NCBI GenBank assembly: GCA_030681555.1
Contig: JAUXRW010000042.1
Span: 1 to 33,689 of the forward strand
Direction of reading: 5' to 3'
Length of the DNA: 33,689 nucleotides
From: Acidimicrobiales bacterium
GTDB lineage: Bacteria > Actinomycetota > Acidimicrobiia > Acidimicrobiales > VFJN01
In this document: positions 6,713 through 12,935 of the stretch, piece after piece
Layout: the number at the start of each line of letters is the position of its first letter
Position numbering within the stretch: the first letter of the stretch is position 1
Made by a program: the position numbers and the translations under genes
The notes under the pieces: model-generated
Database searches by the model: none
Told to the model about the DNA's origin: nothing
What the model saw: the letters and a program-made list of their open reading frames with translations, nothing else

Positions 6713-7515
6713 GGCCGCTCCGCCGGTTGGCGGGCCCCCGTCGCCTGGTCCTCCTCGCCGCCTGCGTCCTGGCCCTTGCCGGGCTCGCCCCCGGCGGCGC
6801 CACGGCGTGGGCGGGAGCCGCTTCCCCGGCTCAGCCAGAGTTAACCGCACCCGTGGTCGACGACGCAGACGTCGTGCCCGACGCCGTGGAGCGCGCGATC
6901 AGCGCCGAGCTCACGGCCTACGAGCAGCGCAGCGGCAACCAGATCGCCGTGGCGGTGGTGGACACCACCGGCGACGACTCGCTGGAGGACTACACCATCG
7001 ACCTCGCCCGGGCCTGGGGCGTCGGGACCGAAGGCGAGGACGACGGCGTCCTGCTCCTGATCGTCTACGAGGACCGGCGCCTCCGCATCGAGGTGGGCCG
7101 CGGCCTCGAGGGCGAGCTCACCGATCTCGAGTCAGGCGAGATCATCCGCGACCAGCTGCGGCCCCGGTTGCAGGCGGGTGACGTGGGCGGAGCGGTCACG
7201 GCGGGCACGCAGGCGATCCGCCAGGCGCTCGGCGACGACCTCGCCGCCGCGCCGCCGACGTCTGCGCCTCCTGAGGAGCGGCGCCGCACGGGCTCGCCGT
7301 GGCCCCTCCTGATCTTCGGGCTGCTCGCGCTCTTCTCGTTCGGTGGGTTCGGCCGCCGGCGTCGCCGGTTCGGCTGGGGGGGCCCGATGATCTTCGGGAC
7401 GGGACTCGGCGGCTTCGGAGGCTTCGGTGGGGGAGGCGGCTTCGGCGGTGGCGGCGGGTTCGGGGGCGGCGGAGGCGGCGGCTTCGGAGGGGGTGGTGCC
7501 AGTGGCGACTGGTGA
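6709..7515 (+). CDS. TPM-domain (YgcG-like) membrane protein with Gly-rich tail
   Basis: The 268-residue product starts at the GTG overlapping the LemA stop. Residues 1-35 form a signal peptide (RRLVLLAACVLALAGLAPGGATAWA). The TPM domain spans about residues 45-165: VVDDADVVPDAVERAISAEL, NQIAVAVVDTTGDDSLEDYTIDLARAWGVG, DDGVLLLIVYEDRRLRIEVGRGLEGELTD, RPRLQAGDVGGAVTAGTQAI. A Pro/Arg linker, one transmembrane segment (PWPLLIFGLLALFSFGGFG, about 200-218) and a long tail of FGG/GGG repeats follow. This is the standard layout of LemA-linked TPM proteins. Some family members have phosphatase activity or aid membrane-protein quality control; which applies here is unknown. The tail is exported or cytoplasmic depending on signal cleavage. 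Confidence 0.88.
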   Translation: MRPLRRLAGPRRLVLLAACVLALAGLAPGGATAWAGAASPAQPELTAPVVDDADVVPDAVERAISAELTAYEQRSGNQIAVAVVDTTGDDSLEDYTIDLARAWGVGTEGEDDGVLLLIVYEDRRLRIEVGRGLEGELTDLESGEIIRDQLRPRLQAGDVGGAVTAGTQAIRQALGDDLAAAPPTSAPPEERRRTGSPWPLLIFGLLALFSFGGFGRRRRRFGWGGPMIFGTGLGGFGGFGGGGGFGGGGGFGGGGGGGFGGGGASGDW

Positions 7516-7927
7516 TCTCGCGCGTCCCACCCGACGGCAGCGCAGGCGCATCGACACCGCGGTCGAGCAGGCGGAGGCCAGCACCGGCCTCCAGCTCTGC
7601 GTCTTCCTCGGCGCGCCCGAAGGTCGCGATCCGCACGACCACGCCGAGGCGGTGTTCGTCGAGGCCGGGTTGGTCGAGCGGCCCGCCGTCCTGCTCCTCG
7701 TGGCGCCGAAGCAGCACCGAGTCGAGGTAATCACCGGCCCGCACGTGCGGGACCGCATCTCCAACGACGACGCCGCCCAAGCCGTGGCGGCCATGACCGA
7801 GGCCTTCCGTCGAGGGGACCTCACCGGCGGGCTCCTCGCCGGCATCGAGCACCTCGCGGCCAGCGCCGGGCCGGGCGTGGCGGAGGCCGGCGCCGCCGAC
7901 ATCGCCAACATCTTCGACCCCGACTGA
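7502..7927 (+). CDS. DUF5130 / TPM-like small protein
   Basis: The product is about 141 residues and resembles a soluble, TPM-related module: RIDTAVEQAEASTGLQLCVFLG, then PAVLLLVAPKQHRVEVITGPHVRDRISNDDAAQAVAAMTEAFRRGDLTGGLLAGIEHLA. It matches actinobacterial DUF5130 proteins. There is no signal peptide or membrane helix. The GTG at 7502 is preferred because a GGAGGGGG ribosome site lies about 8 nt upstream, inside the Gly-rich codons of the TPM gene; GTG 7493 and 7496 are alternatives. The genes overlap by 14 bp, so translation is coupled. As the third gene of the LemA-TPM operon it probably works in the same envelope process. Confidence 0.78.
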   Translation: MATGDLARPTRRQRRRIDTAVEQAEASTGLQLCVFLGAPEGRDPHDHAEAVFVEAGLVERPAVLLLVAPKQHRVEVITGPHVRDRISNDDAAQAVAAMTEAFRRGDLTGGLLAGIEHLAASAGPGVAEAGAADIANIFDPD

Positions 7928-7931
7928 CAGT

Positions 7932-7945
7932 GATCCGTTCGGATC
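7932..7945 (+). terminator. Short hairpin after the LemA-TPM-DUF5130 operon
   Basis: GATCC, a GTTC loop and GGATC form a small perfect stem 5 nt after the operon's last stop codon. There is no T-tract and the stem is only 5-6 bp, so the assignment is tentative. Confidence 0.35.
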
Positions 7946-8039
7946 GTCAGGTGGACAGCAGGACGACGCTGAGCAGGCCAGGGGCCCGATGGCCTTGTCC
8001 CGCGAGCGCGGGACCGGGCGGCGCGGCAGACTCCCGGCC

Positions 8040-8707
8040 GTGACCCGAACGCTCCTCCTCGCGCTGCACATCACCGGTGCAGCCGGGCAGCTGCCGGCGG
8101 TGAAGGTGGCCGGGCTCGTCGGTCCGCGTGGCGACGCGTACGAGGCGGACGACGACATCACCGTCGACGAAGCCGAGGACTACCACGGCGCACAGATCGC
8201 GACGTTGGCGCAGGCGCAGGTCGACCTCGTCGAGGCCATGACGTTCAACAACGTGCCCGAGGCCGTCGGGCTCGCCCGGGCCGCGGCCGCCCACGGCCTC
8301 CCTGCGTCGGTCTCGTTCATGGTGGACGGCTCCTCCCGGCTGGAGTCGGCCCGACGCTGCGGGAGGCGGTGGAGGCGGTCGATGCGCAGACCGGGGCCCA
8401 GCGGCCGGCCTTCTACGGGCTCAACTGCTCGCACCCGCACGAGTTCATGCCGGCCCTCGAGCCGGGCGACTGGTTCGAGCGCGTGCGCTGCCTGCGACCC
8501 AACGCCGTGCTGGCGGACAAGGCCGCGCTCTGCACGCTGGGTCACCTGGAGGCGGGAGATCCGGCCGAGCTCGGCCAGCTGATGGGCGAGCTGGCCACCC
8601 GCCATCCGCACGTCGACATCTTCGGCGGCTGTTGTGGCACGTGGGACAGCCACCTCGACGAGATCGCCCGCAACGTTGCCGAACGGGGCGCCGTCGCGTC
8701 GAGCTAG
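8040..8707 (+). pseudogene. Homocysteine S-methyltransferase family pseudogene (N-truncated, frameshifted)
   Basis: The family transfers a methyl group to homocysteine through a Zn site. The barrel middle is recognisable (VAGLVGPRGDAYEADDDITV, EAEDYHGAQIATLAQAQVDL, EAMTFNNVPEA), but the first ~110 residues, including the conserved GG(M/I)xT start, are absent. Nothing resembling them precedes the GTG at 8040. At about 8348 the frame breaks: in the first frame SRLESA runs into an Arg-rich stretch, while the next frame gives TLREAVEAVDAQTG and FYGLNCSHPHEF, continuing to the stop at 8707. One base seems lost from a GGGCCC-like run. The Zn-binding cysteines (Cys in GLNCSH and the pair in GGCCGTWDSH) remain. 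Truncation plus frameshift makes a dead gene likely, whatever the base-calling quality. The stop overlaps the convergent channel gene by 4 bp. Confidence 0.8.
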
Positions 8708-9684
8708 CCGGCCAGGGCGACGAGGGCGGCCAGCTCCGCCTGCGTCCCGATGGCGATGATGATCTCGCCCGGCTCGATGCGCGTGTCCGACCGGGGGTTG
8801 GTGCGGAAGGTGCCCTCGGCATCGCGCAGGGCGAGGACGAGCGCGCCCGTCCGGTCGCGCAGCTCGCTGCCGCCGAGGGTCGCGCCGGCGAGCGGGCTGT
8901 CGGGCCGCACGAGCACCTCCTCGAGACGGAACTCGAGGCTGTGCTCGTGCATGACGACGTCGAGGAACTCCGCCACGTGGGGCCGCACGACGAAGGCGGC
9001 CATGCGCACGCCGCCGATGCTCTGCGGGTTCACGACGCGGTCGGCGCCGGCTCGCGCGAGCTTCTCCTCGCTGGCCTGGCTGCGCGCTCGGGCGACGATG
9101 AACAGGCTGGGGTTGAGCGAGCGTGCGCCCAGCGCGATGAAGGAGTTGGCGGCGTCGCTGTCCACCGCAGCGACCAGCGCGGCGGCCCGCTCGATGCCGG
9201 CGTTGCGCAGGATCGAGTCGTCGGACGCGTCACCCACCACGACCCGGTGCCCCTCCACCACGCGCTCCGGATCGAGCTCCACCACCACGAGCTCCCGGCC
9301 TGCGCCCGCCACCTCGGCAGCGATGGACCGACCCACCCGACCCCATCCGCAGATGATCACGTGGTCGTGCAATCCGGCGATGGCCTGTTCCATGCGACGT
9401 CTCCCGAGCAGCTCGTTGAGGCGACCTTCGACGATGATCTCGACGATGGCGGCCAGTGCGTAGAGGGTGGCCCCCACCCCGACGAGGATGAGGGCCATCG
9501 TGAACACCTGTCCGGTGGCGGAGAGGGGCTCGACCTCGCGGAACCCCACCGTCGAGACCGTGGTGACGGTCTGGTACGTCGCATCGAGGAGCGAGAACCC
9601 CAGCACGACGTAGCCGACCGTGCCCGTCGCCAGCACCACCACCAGGGCCAGCAGCGCGCCCAGCAGCCGTCGCCCGTGGCTCAT
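8704..9684 (-). CDS. Two-helix potassium channel with RCK (TrkA-N/TrkA-C) module
   Basis: The 326-residue product is a K+ channel subunit with a cytoplasmic gating ring. Membrane part: helix 1 (LLGALLALVVVLATGTVGYVVL, about residues 5-27), pore loop with the selectivity-filter-like TTVSTVGF (about 38-45), and helix 2 (FTMALILVGVGATLYALAAIVEII, about 55-80). An RCK-N Rossmann domain follows (HVIICGWGRVGRSIAAEV, then ELVVVELDPE, VVVGDASDDSILRNAGIERA). An RCK-C domain ends the protein (EVLVRPDSPLAGATLGGSELRD, EPGEIIIAIGTQAELAAL). The filter reads TVGF rather than TVGY, a tolerated variant. The ATG at 9684 is supported by TAGCCT 7 nt upstream; longer in-frame extensions read through Ser/Arg-rich non-coding sequence. 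Confidence 0.9.
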   Translation of the reverse strand: MSHGRRLLGALLALVVVLATGTVGYVVLGFSLLDATYQTVTTVSTVGFREVEPLSATGQVFTMALILVGVGATLYALAAIVEIIVEGRLNELLGRRRMEQAIAGLHDHVIICGWGRVGRSIAAEVAGAGRELVVVELDPERVVEGHRVVVGDASDDSILRNAGIERAAALVAAVDSDAANSFIALGARSLNPSLFIVARARSQASEEKLARAGADRVVNPQSIGGVRMAAFVVRPHVAEFLDVVMHEHSLEFRLEEVLVRPDSPLAGATLGGSELRDRTGALVLALRDAEGTFRTNPRSDTRIEPGEIIIAIGTQAELAALVALAG

Positions 9685-9691
9685 CGCAGCG

Positions 9692-9697
9692 AGGCTA
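9692..9697 (-). promoter_or_regulatory. Leaderless -10 element (TAGCCT) of the potassium channel gene
   Basis: TAGCCT on the minus strand ends 7 nt before the ATG at 9684, predicting a leaderless or nearly leaderless mRNA. Confidence 0.5.
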
Positions 9698-9736
9698 GGC
9701 GGGTGCCGCCGTGCTGCGGTGCGTGCCCGGCGCGCG

Positions 9737-10297
9737 TCAGAGCTGGCTGAACGAGGCCGTGACGATGACGACGTTCGCAACCAGCATCAGCAGGGCCGCC
9801 GGATGGTGCAGCGCGGCTCCGACCGACTGCTGCGCCCCGTACGGGCGGACGGCCGACGGCAGTCCACCGCGCCGCCGCAGGACGCGCCACCCGGCCAGGC
9901 CCAGGGTCACCGCGGCGAGCACCTCGAGGGACGCCGCCAACCACGAGAGGGCGCTGACGCCGTCGACGCTCGTGAACGAGTCGCTCACCCAGCTGCGCTC
10001 CGGCAGGAAGTGGACCGCCAGGTAGGCGGGAGCGAGCGACCAGCCGGTGACGGCGGCGGTCAGGGGAGCGAGGCGGTGCCGCTGGCAGACGAGCACCACG
10101 ACGCCCACCTCGATGACGACGCCGAGCGTCCCGACCCAGAAGACGTCGCTGGCCACTGCGTCCGTGCCTCGGCGCAGGTGGTCGCTGTTGTGGATGACCA
10201 CCGCTGCGGTGAACAGCCAGGCCGCCCAGAGCAGGAGGCCGTCACCAGCGTCCGGTCGGGTGCCGGCGACCTCGGTCGTTCGTTGCGTCACGGTCAT
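9737..10297 (-). CDS. Multi-pass membrane protein of unknown function, divergent from TetR regulator
   Basis: The 186-residue protein has about five hydrophobic helices: LLLWAAWLFTAAVVIHNSDH, VFWVGTLGVVIEVGVVVLV, LTAAVTGWSLAPAYLAVHF, LSWLAASLEVLAAVTLGLA and PAALLMLVANVVIVTASFS. Charged or polar residues in the helices (HNSDH near residue 35, AVHFLPERSW near residue 110) could bind a metal or a substrate. I do not recognise a named family. The ATG at 10297 lies 3 bp from a perfect palindrome shared with the divergent TetR gene. The TetR protein therefore probably represses this gene and itself, a common arrangement for efflux or detoxification functions. Export of a small molecule is only a guess. 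Confidence 0.7.
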   Translation of the reverse strand: MTVTQRTTEVAGTRPDAGDGLLLWAAWLFTAAVVIHNSDHLRRGTDAVASDVFWVGTLGVVIEVGVVVLVCQRHRLAPLTAAVTGWSLAPAYLAVHFLPERSWVSDSFTSVDGVSALSWLAASLEVLAAVTLGLAGWRVLRRRGGLPSAVRPYGAQQSVGAALHHPAALLMLVANVVIVTASFSQL

Positions 10298-10300
10298 TAG

Positions 10301-10310
10301 AACGATCGTT
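10301..10310. promoter_or_regulatory. Putative TetR operator (AACGATCGTT) in divergent promoter
   Basis: AACGATCGTT is a perfect 10-bp palindrome centred between the two divergent genes. A TATAGT hexamer (10310-10315) overlaps its right end as a plausible -10 for the tetR-type gene. On the other strand TATAAC overlaps its left end for the membrane-protein gene. A repressor bound here would block both promoters. Short A/T-flanked palindromes of this kind are typical TetR-family sites. Confidence 0.65.
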
Positions 10311-10348
10311 ATAGTGCGAGGGTCGGGCGAGCACAAGAGCGGAGGGCC

Positions 10349-10948
10349 ATGGGCACCACCGAGGTCGACACCCGGGAGCGCATCGTCGCGGCGACATCGG
10401 CGCTCTTCATGCAGCAGGGGTATTCGGCCACCGGGCTCAAGGCCATCGCCAAGGCTGGGCGGGCCACGACGGGGTCGCTCTACCACTTCTTCCCCGGCGG
10501 CAAGGCCGAGCTGGCCGCGGCCACGCTGCGCCACTCCGGTCGGGGCTACGAGGAGCTGGTGATGTCGGTGATCGACGGGGCCCCGGACGTCGTGACGGGA
10601 CTTCGCGCCTGCTTCGCCGCCGCCGCCGACCTGCTCCGCGCCACGGACTACGTCGATGCCTGTCCCATCGCCACGGTCGCGCTCGAGGTGGCCAGCTCGG
10701 ACGAACCGCTGCGCCAGGTGATCGACGAGGTCTTCAGAAGCTGGCTCGACGCAGCCGCCCGCCGGCTCGCCGCCGACGGGGTGCCCGAGGAGCGGGCGCA
10801 AGAGCTCGCCATCGTCTTCGTCGCCGCCCTGGAAGGTGGCTTCCTCCTCAGCCGGGTGGCTCGGGACGCGTCCGCGATGGAGAGCGTGGGTCGCGCAGTG
10901 GTGGCGGCCGTGGAGGACGCCCTCGCCGAGGCCCGGCGGGGGAGCTGA
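10349..10948 (+). CDS. TetR/AcrR family transcriptional repressor (LmrA/YxaF-like)
   Basis: The 199-residue protein has an N-terminal helix-turn-helix domain (TRERIVAATSALFMQQGYSA, then GLKAIAKAGRATTGSLYHFF, about residues 8-53). PGGKAELAAATL after it is the variant typical of the LmrA/YxaF subgroup, where most TetR proteins have xxKExL. The C-terminal ligand domain contains YVDACPIATVALEVASSDEPLR, with a Cys at about residue 108 at the position conserved in this subgroup. A GGAGGG ribosome site precedes the ATG. It is divergent from the membrane-protein gene, and the shared palindrome at 10301-10310 is its likely operator. The inducer is unknown. Confidence 0.9.
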   Translation: MGTTEVDTRERIVAATSALFMQQGYSATGLKAIAKAGRATTGSLYHFFPGGKAELAAATLRHSGRGYEELVMSVIDGAPDVVTGLRACFAAAADLLRATDYVDACPIATVALEVASSDEPLRQVIDEVFRSWLDAAARRLAADGVPEERAQELAIVFVAALEGGFLLSRVARDASAMESVGRAVVAAVEDALAEARRGS

Positions 10949-10989
10949 GGCCTACCCCGCTGAATGCTCCCGGAATGGCATGTGTCACG

Positions 10990-11015
10990 GGTTAGAGCGG
11001 TGGCCGAGCGGGAAC
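10990..11015 (+). promoter_or_regulatory. Putative sigma-B-like promoter of the CsbD operon
   Basis: GGTT at 10990-10993 and GGGAAC at 11010-11015 are 16 nt apart. This resembles the actinobacterial stress-sigma consensus (about GTTT, 15-17 nt, GGGTA). The start codon is 35 nt further on with a GGAAGGAG ribosome site between. The match is good in spacing and imperfect in bases. Confidence 0.4.
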
Positions 11016-11049
11016 AACGCTCCAGAATCCCCCCACTGGAAGGAGCACC

Positions 11050-11559
11050 ATGGCTGATCCGCAGCCCACAGAGGAGCTCGCCACCGGCACTGTCGGTCGT
11101 GTGGTCGGCAAGGTGAAGTCGACCGTCGGCTCCCTGGTCGACAACGAGGAGCTGGAGCGCGAAGGCAACCTGCAGCAGGCCGGCGCCGAGGCCGAGGTCC
11201 GTTCTGAGCGTGAGATGGAGGCGGTCGAGCAGGAGCAGGCCGAGGTCGAGTTGCAGGAGCAGCGCCTCGAAGCCGAGACCGAGCGCGAGCGGCTGAAGGC
11301 CGAGATCGAGGCCGAGCAGCGCCGCGAACAGGCCGAGCAGACCGCGCAGGAGAAGGAGCTGGCCGCAGCTCGCGAGGCGGCTCAGAAGCGGGCCGGTGTC
11401 GAGGCCAGCGAGCGGGCCCAGGAGCAGGCGGCCGACGAGGCCGAGCAGCGAGCCGTGCGGGAGCGCGCCGCCGCAGCCGCCGAGGCCCAGCGGATCGAGC
11501 AGGCCGCCAACCAGGCCGAGGCCGCGGCCGACGTCATCGACCCGGAGGTAGCCAAGTGA
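11050..11559 (+). CDS. CsbD-domain protein with long Ala/Glu-rich coiled coil
   Basis: The product is 169 residues. Residues about 12-48 (TGTVGRVVGKVKSTVGSLVDNEELEREGNLQQAG, read in two parts) match the CsbD-like stress domain: GKVK, then VGxLxxxxxLExEGxxxQA. From about residue 50 to 160 the protein is almost only Ala, Glu, Gln and Arg in heptad-like order, predicting a long soluble coiled coil. CsbD proteins belong to general-stress regulons; their mechanism is unknown. A strong GGAAGGAG site precedes the ATG and a sigma-B-like promoter lies upstream. The stop overlaps the next gene's GTG by 4 bp. No signal peptide is present, so it acts in the cytoplasm. The coiled coil fused to CsbD is unusual compared with the usual ~60-residue CsbD protein. 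Confidence 0.8.
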   Translation: MADPQPTEELATGTVGRVVGKVKSTVGSLVDNEELEREGNLQQAGAEAEVRSEREMEAVEQEQAEVELQEQRLEAETERERLKAEIEAEQRREQAEQTAQEKELAAAREAAQKRAGVEASERAQEQAADEAEQRAVRERAAAAAEAQRIEQAANQAEAAADVIDPEVAK

Positions 11560-12179
11560 TCGCTCAGACCGCTCTCAGGACCGTTGTGGACGGGTGGCTC
11601 CGTGTCGCCCGCACGCCCATTGACGTCGTCGCCCGCCTCGTCCCCGCCGAGCGCATGGGCCGTCGCACGCCGATCGAGGTGAACATCGACCGGCTCGACG
11701 GCGGTCTCCGCGAGAAGGTCGGCGGGCTGTTGGGCGACGACGTGCTCATCGCCGACGGCCGGCGCCGCCGGATCGCCGCCGACGAGCGGATGCGGGCCAT
11801 CGAGCTGCGCCTGGAGGCCGAGAAGCGCGAGGCCGAGGCCGATGCCAAGCTCCAGAAGGACGAGCAAGCGGCCGAACGCCGTCGGGCCGAGGCCGAGCGT
11901 GTGGCCGAGGAGCGACGCGAGGCCGTAGAGCGGGAGCGGGCCGAGACGGAGCGGCGTGCCGAGCAGGCTGCGGCCAAGGAGAAGCAGGCCGCGCAGGCGG
12001 CCAAGGCCCGCAAGGCCGAGGCCACCGAGAAGCGAACTCGCCAGAAGCGCCTCGAGGTGCTCGACGACCAGCTGGAGCAGCTCGACGCCCGGACCGACGC
12101 ACTCACCGCCGCGGACGAGGCCAAGCGCCTCCGTACGGCTGCCGCGTCGGCGAAGGCAGCGCGCAAGAACGGGAGCTGA
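11556..12179 (+). CDS. Coiled-coil protein coupled to the CsbD-domain protein
   Basis: The 207-residue protein starts at a GTG overlapping the previous stop (GTGA). Residues 1-75 form a globular head (ALRTVVDGWLRVARTPIDVV, then PIEVNIDRLDGGLREKVGGLLGDDVLIADGRRRR). Residues about 80-205 are Ala/Glu/Arg/Lys-rich heptads, first acidic-mixed, then increasingly basic (KARKAEATEKRTRQKR). The basic tail complements the acidic coiled coil of the partner gene, so a heteromeric coiled-coil complex is an attractive inference. Similar pairs occur beside CsbD genes in Actinobacteria, but I know no assigned function. A strong hairpin follows the stop. Confidence 0.75.
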   Translation: MIAQTALRTVVDGWLRVARTPIDVVARLVPAERMGRRTPIEVNIDRLDGGLREKVGGLLGDDVLIADGRRRRIAADERMRAIELRLEAEKREAEADAKLQKDEQAAERRRAEAERVAEERREAVERERAETERRAEQAAAKEKQAAQAAKARKAEATEKRTRQKRLEVLDDQLEQLDARTDALTAADEAKRLRTAAASAKAARKNGS

Positions 12180-12188
12180 GGCGTGTTG

Positions 12189-12227
12189 CCAGGCTCCCGG
12201 CGGCTCGATCAGCCGCTGGGAGCCTGG
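12189..12227. terminator. Strong bidirectional hairpin between convergent genes
   Basis: CCAGGCTCCC...GGGAGCCTGG plus the inner arms GCGGCT/AGCCGC make a 17-bp stem with one G-T wobble and a 5-base CGATC loop. It starts 10 nt after the coiled-coil gene's stop. Its loop and right arm contain the stop codon of the convergent small gene (12209-12211). It is the most stable hairpin I found in the window and probably terminates both transcripts, without a T-tract. Confidence 0.7.
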
Positions 12228-12415
12228 CCGCCCATCGGGTCGTCGCCTGCGGGCGGCAGTCCCGTTTCGTCGATCATCGGGTCCGGCTTCGTGCTCCCGG
12301 TGACCGGATCGGCGCGGTCGCCGGCCTCCTCCTCGTCGCCGTCAGGCGGAGCATCTCCTGGCCGAGCCTCCGCATCGCGCTGCACCTGCTCCTCGATGTC
12401 CTTGTCCATCCCCAT
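12209..12415 (-). CDS. Small acidic, disordered protein
   Basis: The ORF encodes 68 residues, highly acidic and rich in Asp, Glu, Pro and Gly (MGMDKDIEEQVQRDAEARPG, then DEEEAGDRADPVTG and MIDETGLPPAGDDP). It has no hydrophobic core and is probably disordered. I do not recognise a family, but composition and length resemble small proteins often found in actinobacterial stress clusters, including the one at 14945. The ATG at 12415 is chosen because GGGGGAC lies about 8 nt upstream; ATG 12409 is possible. The longer upstream extension of the frame lacks coding character. It converges on the CsbD operon across a shared hairpin. Confidence 0.6.
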   Translation of the reverse strand: MGMDKDIEEQVQRDAEARPGDAPPDGDEEEAGDRADPVTGSTKPDPMIDETGLPPAGDDPMGGQAPSG

Positions 12416-12502
12416 GCGCTGCGTGTCCCCCGGTTGGGCCCGGGGCAGACCTCGCGGAGGGATCAGCGACTGAGCGGCGGGCGAGGCGGGAGGCAGGCAT
12501 GC

Positions 12503-12732
12503 ATGACCGCTCACGGCTCCCAGCGCGAACCCGCCGACCTCGACGAGCCGCTCGACGGCGAGTTTCCCGCCACCGTCCTCGAGGTCCCGGCGACGCAGGT
12601 ACTCGCCATGGCCGACGCTGGAAGGGTCGCCGGAGATGGGCTGCACGGAGCAGGGCTTCGCCGCGGAGGGGGTCGAGCGGCCCTCGCTTCAGGCGGGCCG
12701 ATATCCTCGCTACGCGTGGGCTGGGCGGCTGA
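12503..12732 (+). pseudogene. Frame-broken small gene of unknown function
   Basis: An ATG at 12503 with a GGGAGG site 9 nt upstream opens a stretch of good coding character (DLDEPLDGEFPATVLEVPAT, LAMAD). Near 12616 third-position bias moves to another frame, which continues as LEGSPEMGCTEQGFAAEGVE and then RPSLQAGRYPRYAWAGRLIR. The best stop is the TGA at 12730-12732, in yet another frame, directly against the stop of the convergent metallothionein gene. The uninterrupted frame from 12503 runs to 12802, but with poor codon bias. I read this as one small protein of about 75 residues with frame lesions. The family is unknown. Confidence 0.4.
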
Positions 12733-12897
12733 TCAGGCGGGCGCGTCGCCGCCGAGCGGCGGCGCGACCGAACGGAGCGGATGGCCGCAGGCACACGTGT
12801 AGGTGTCGCCGTGCGGGCAGGGCTGCTCGATCCGGAGCCGGCAGCCGCATTCGTCGTTCTCGCAGGTGAGCGTCGTCCCGATCGCGTTCTCGGCCAT
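12733..12897 (-). CDS. Bacterial metallothionein-type Cys-rich protein
   Basis: The 54-residue protein has six Cys and two His in the order Cys12, Cys17, Cys19, Cys27, His29, Cys35, Cys37, His39 (TCENDECGCR, PCPHG, TCACGH). This fits short actinobacterial metallothioneins that bind Zn, Cu or Cd. The tail after residue 42 is Pro/Gly-rich. The ATG at 12897 has a GGAG site 5 nt upstream. It lies 38 bp downstream of the FAD/Rieske oxidoreductase on the same strand, so the two probably share an mRNA. This links metal storage with a redox iron-sulfur enzyme. A zinc-ribbon protein is the alternative reading. Confidence 0.7.
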   Translation of the reverse strand: MAENAIGTTLTCENDECGCRLRIEQPCPHGDTYTCACGHPLRSVAPPLGGDAPA

Positions 12898-12935
12898 GCG
12901 CTCTCCGTTCCCCGCTGCGGCCTGACCGAACCGGA

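Noticed and set aside
7408-7505. Tandem DNA repeat in the TPM gene 3' end
   Set aside because: It is the Gly-rich tail typical of TPM-domain proteins; the repeats are irregular codon-level low complexity.
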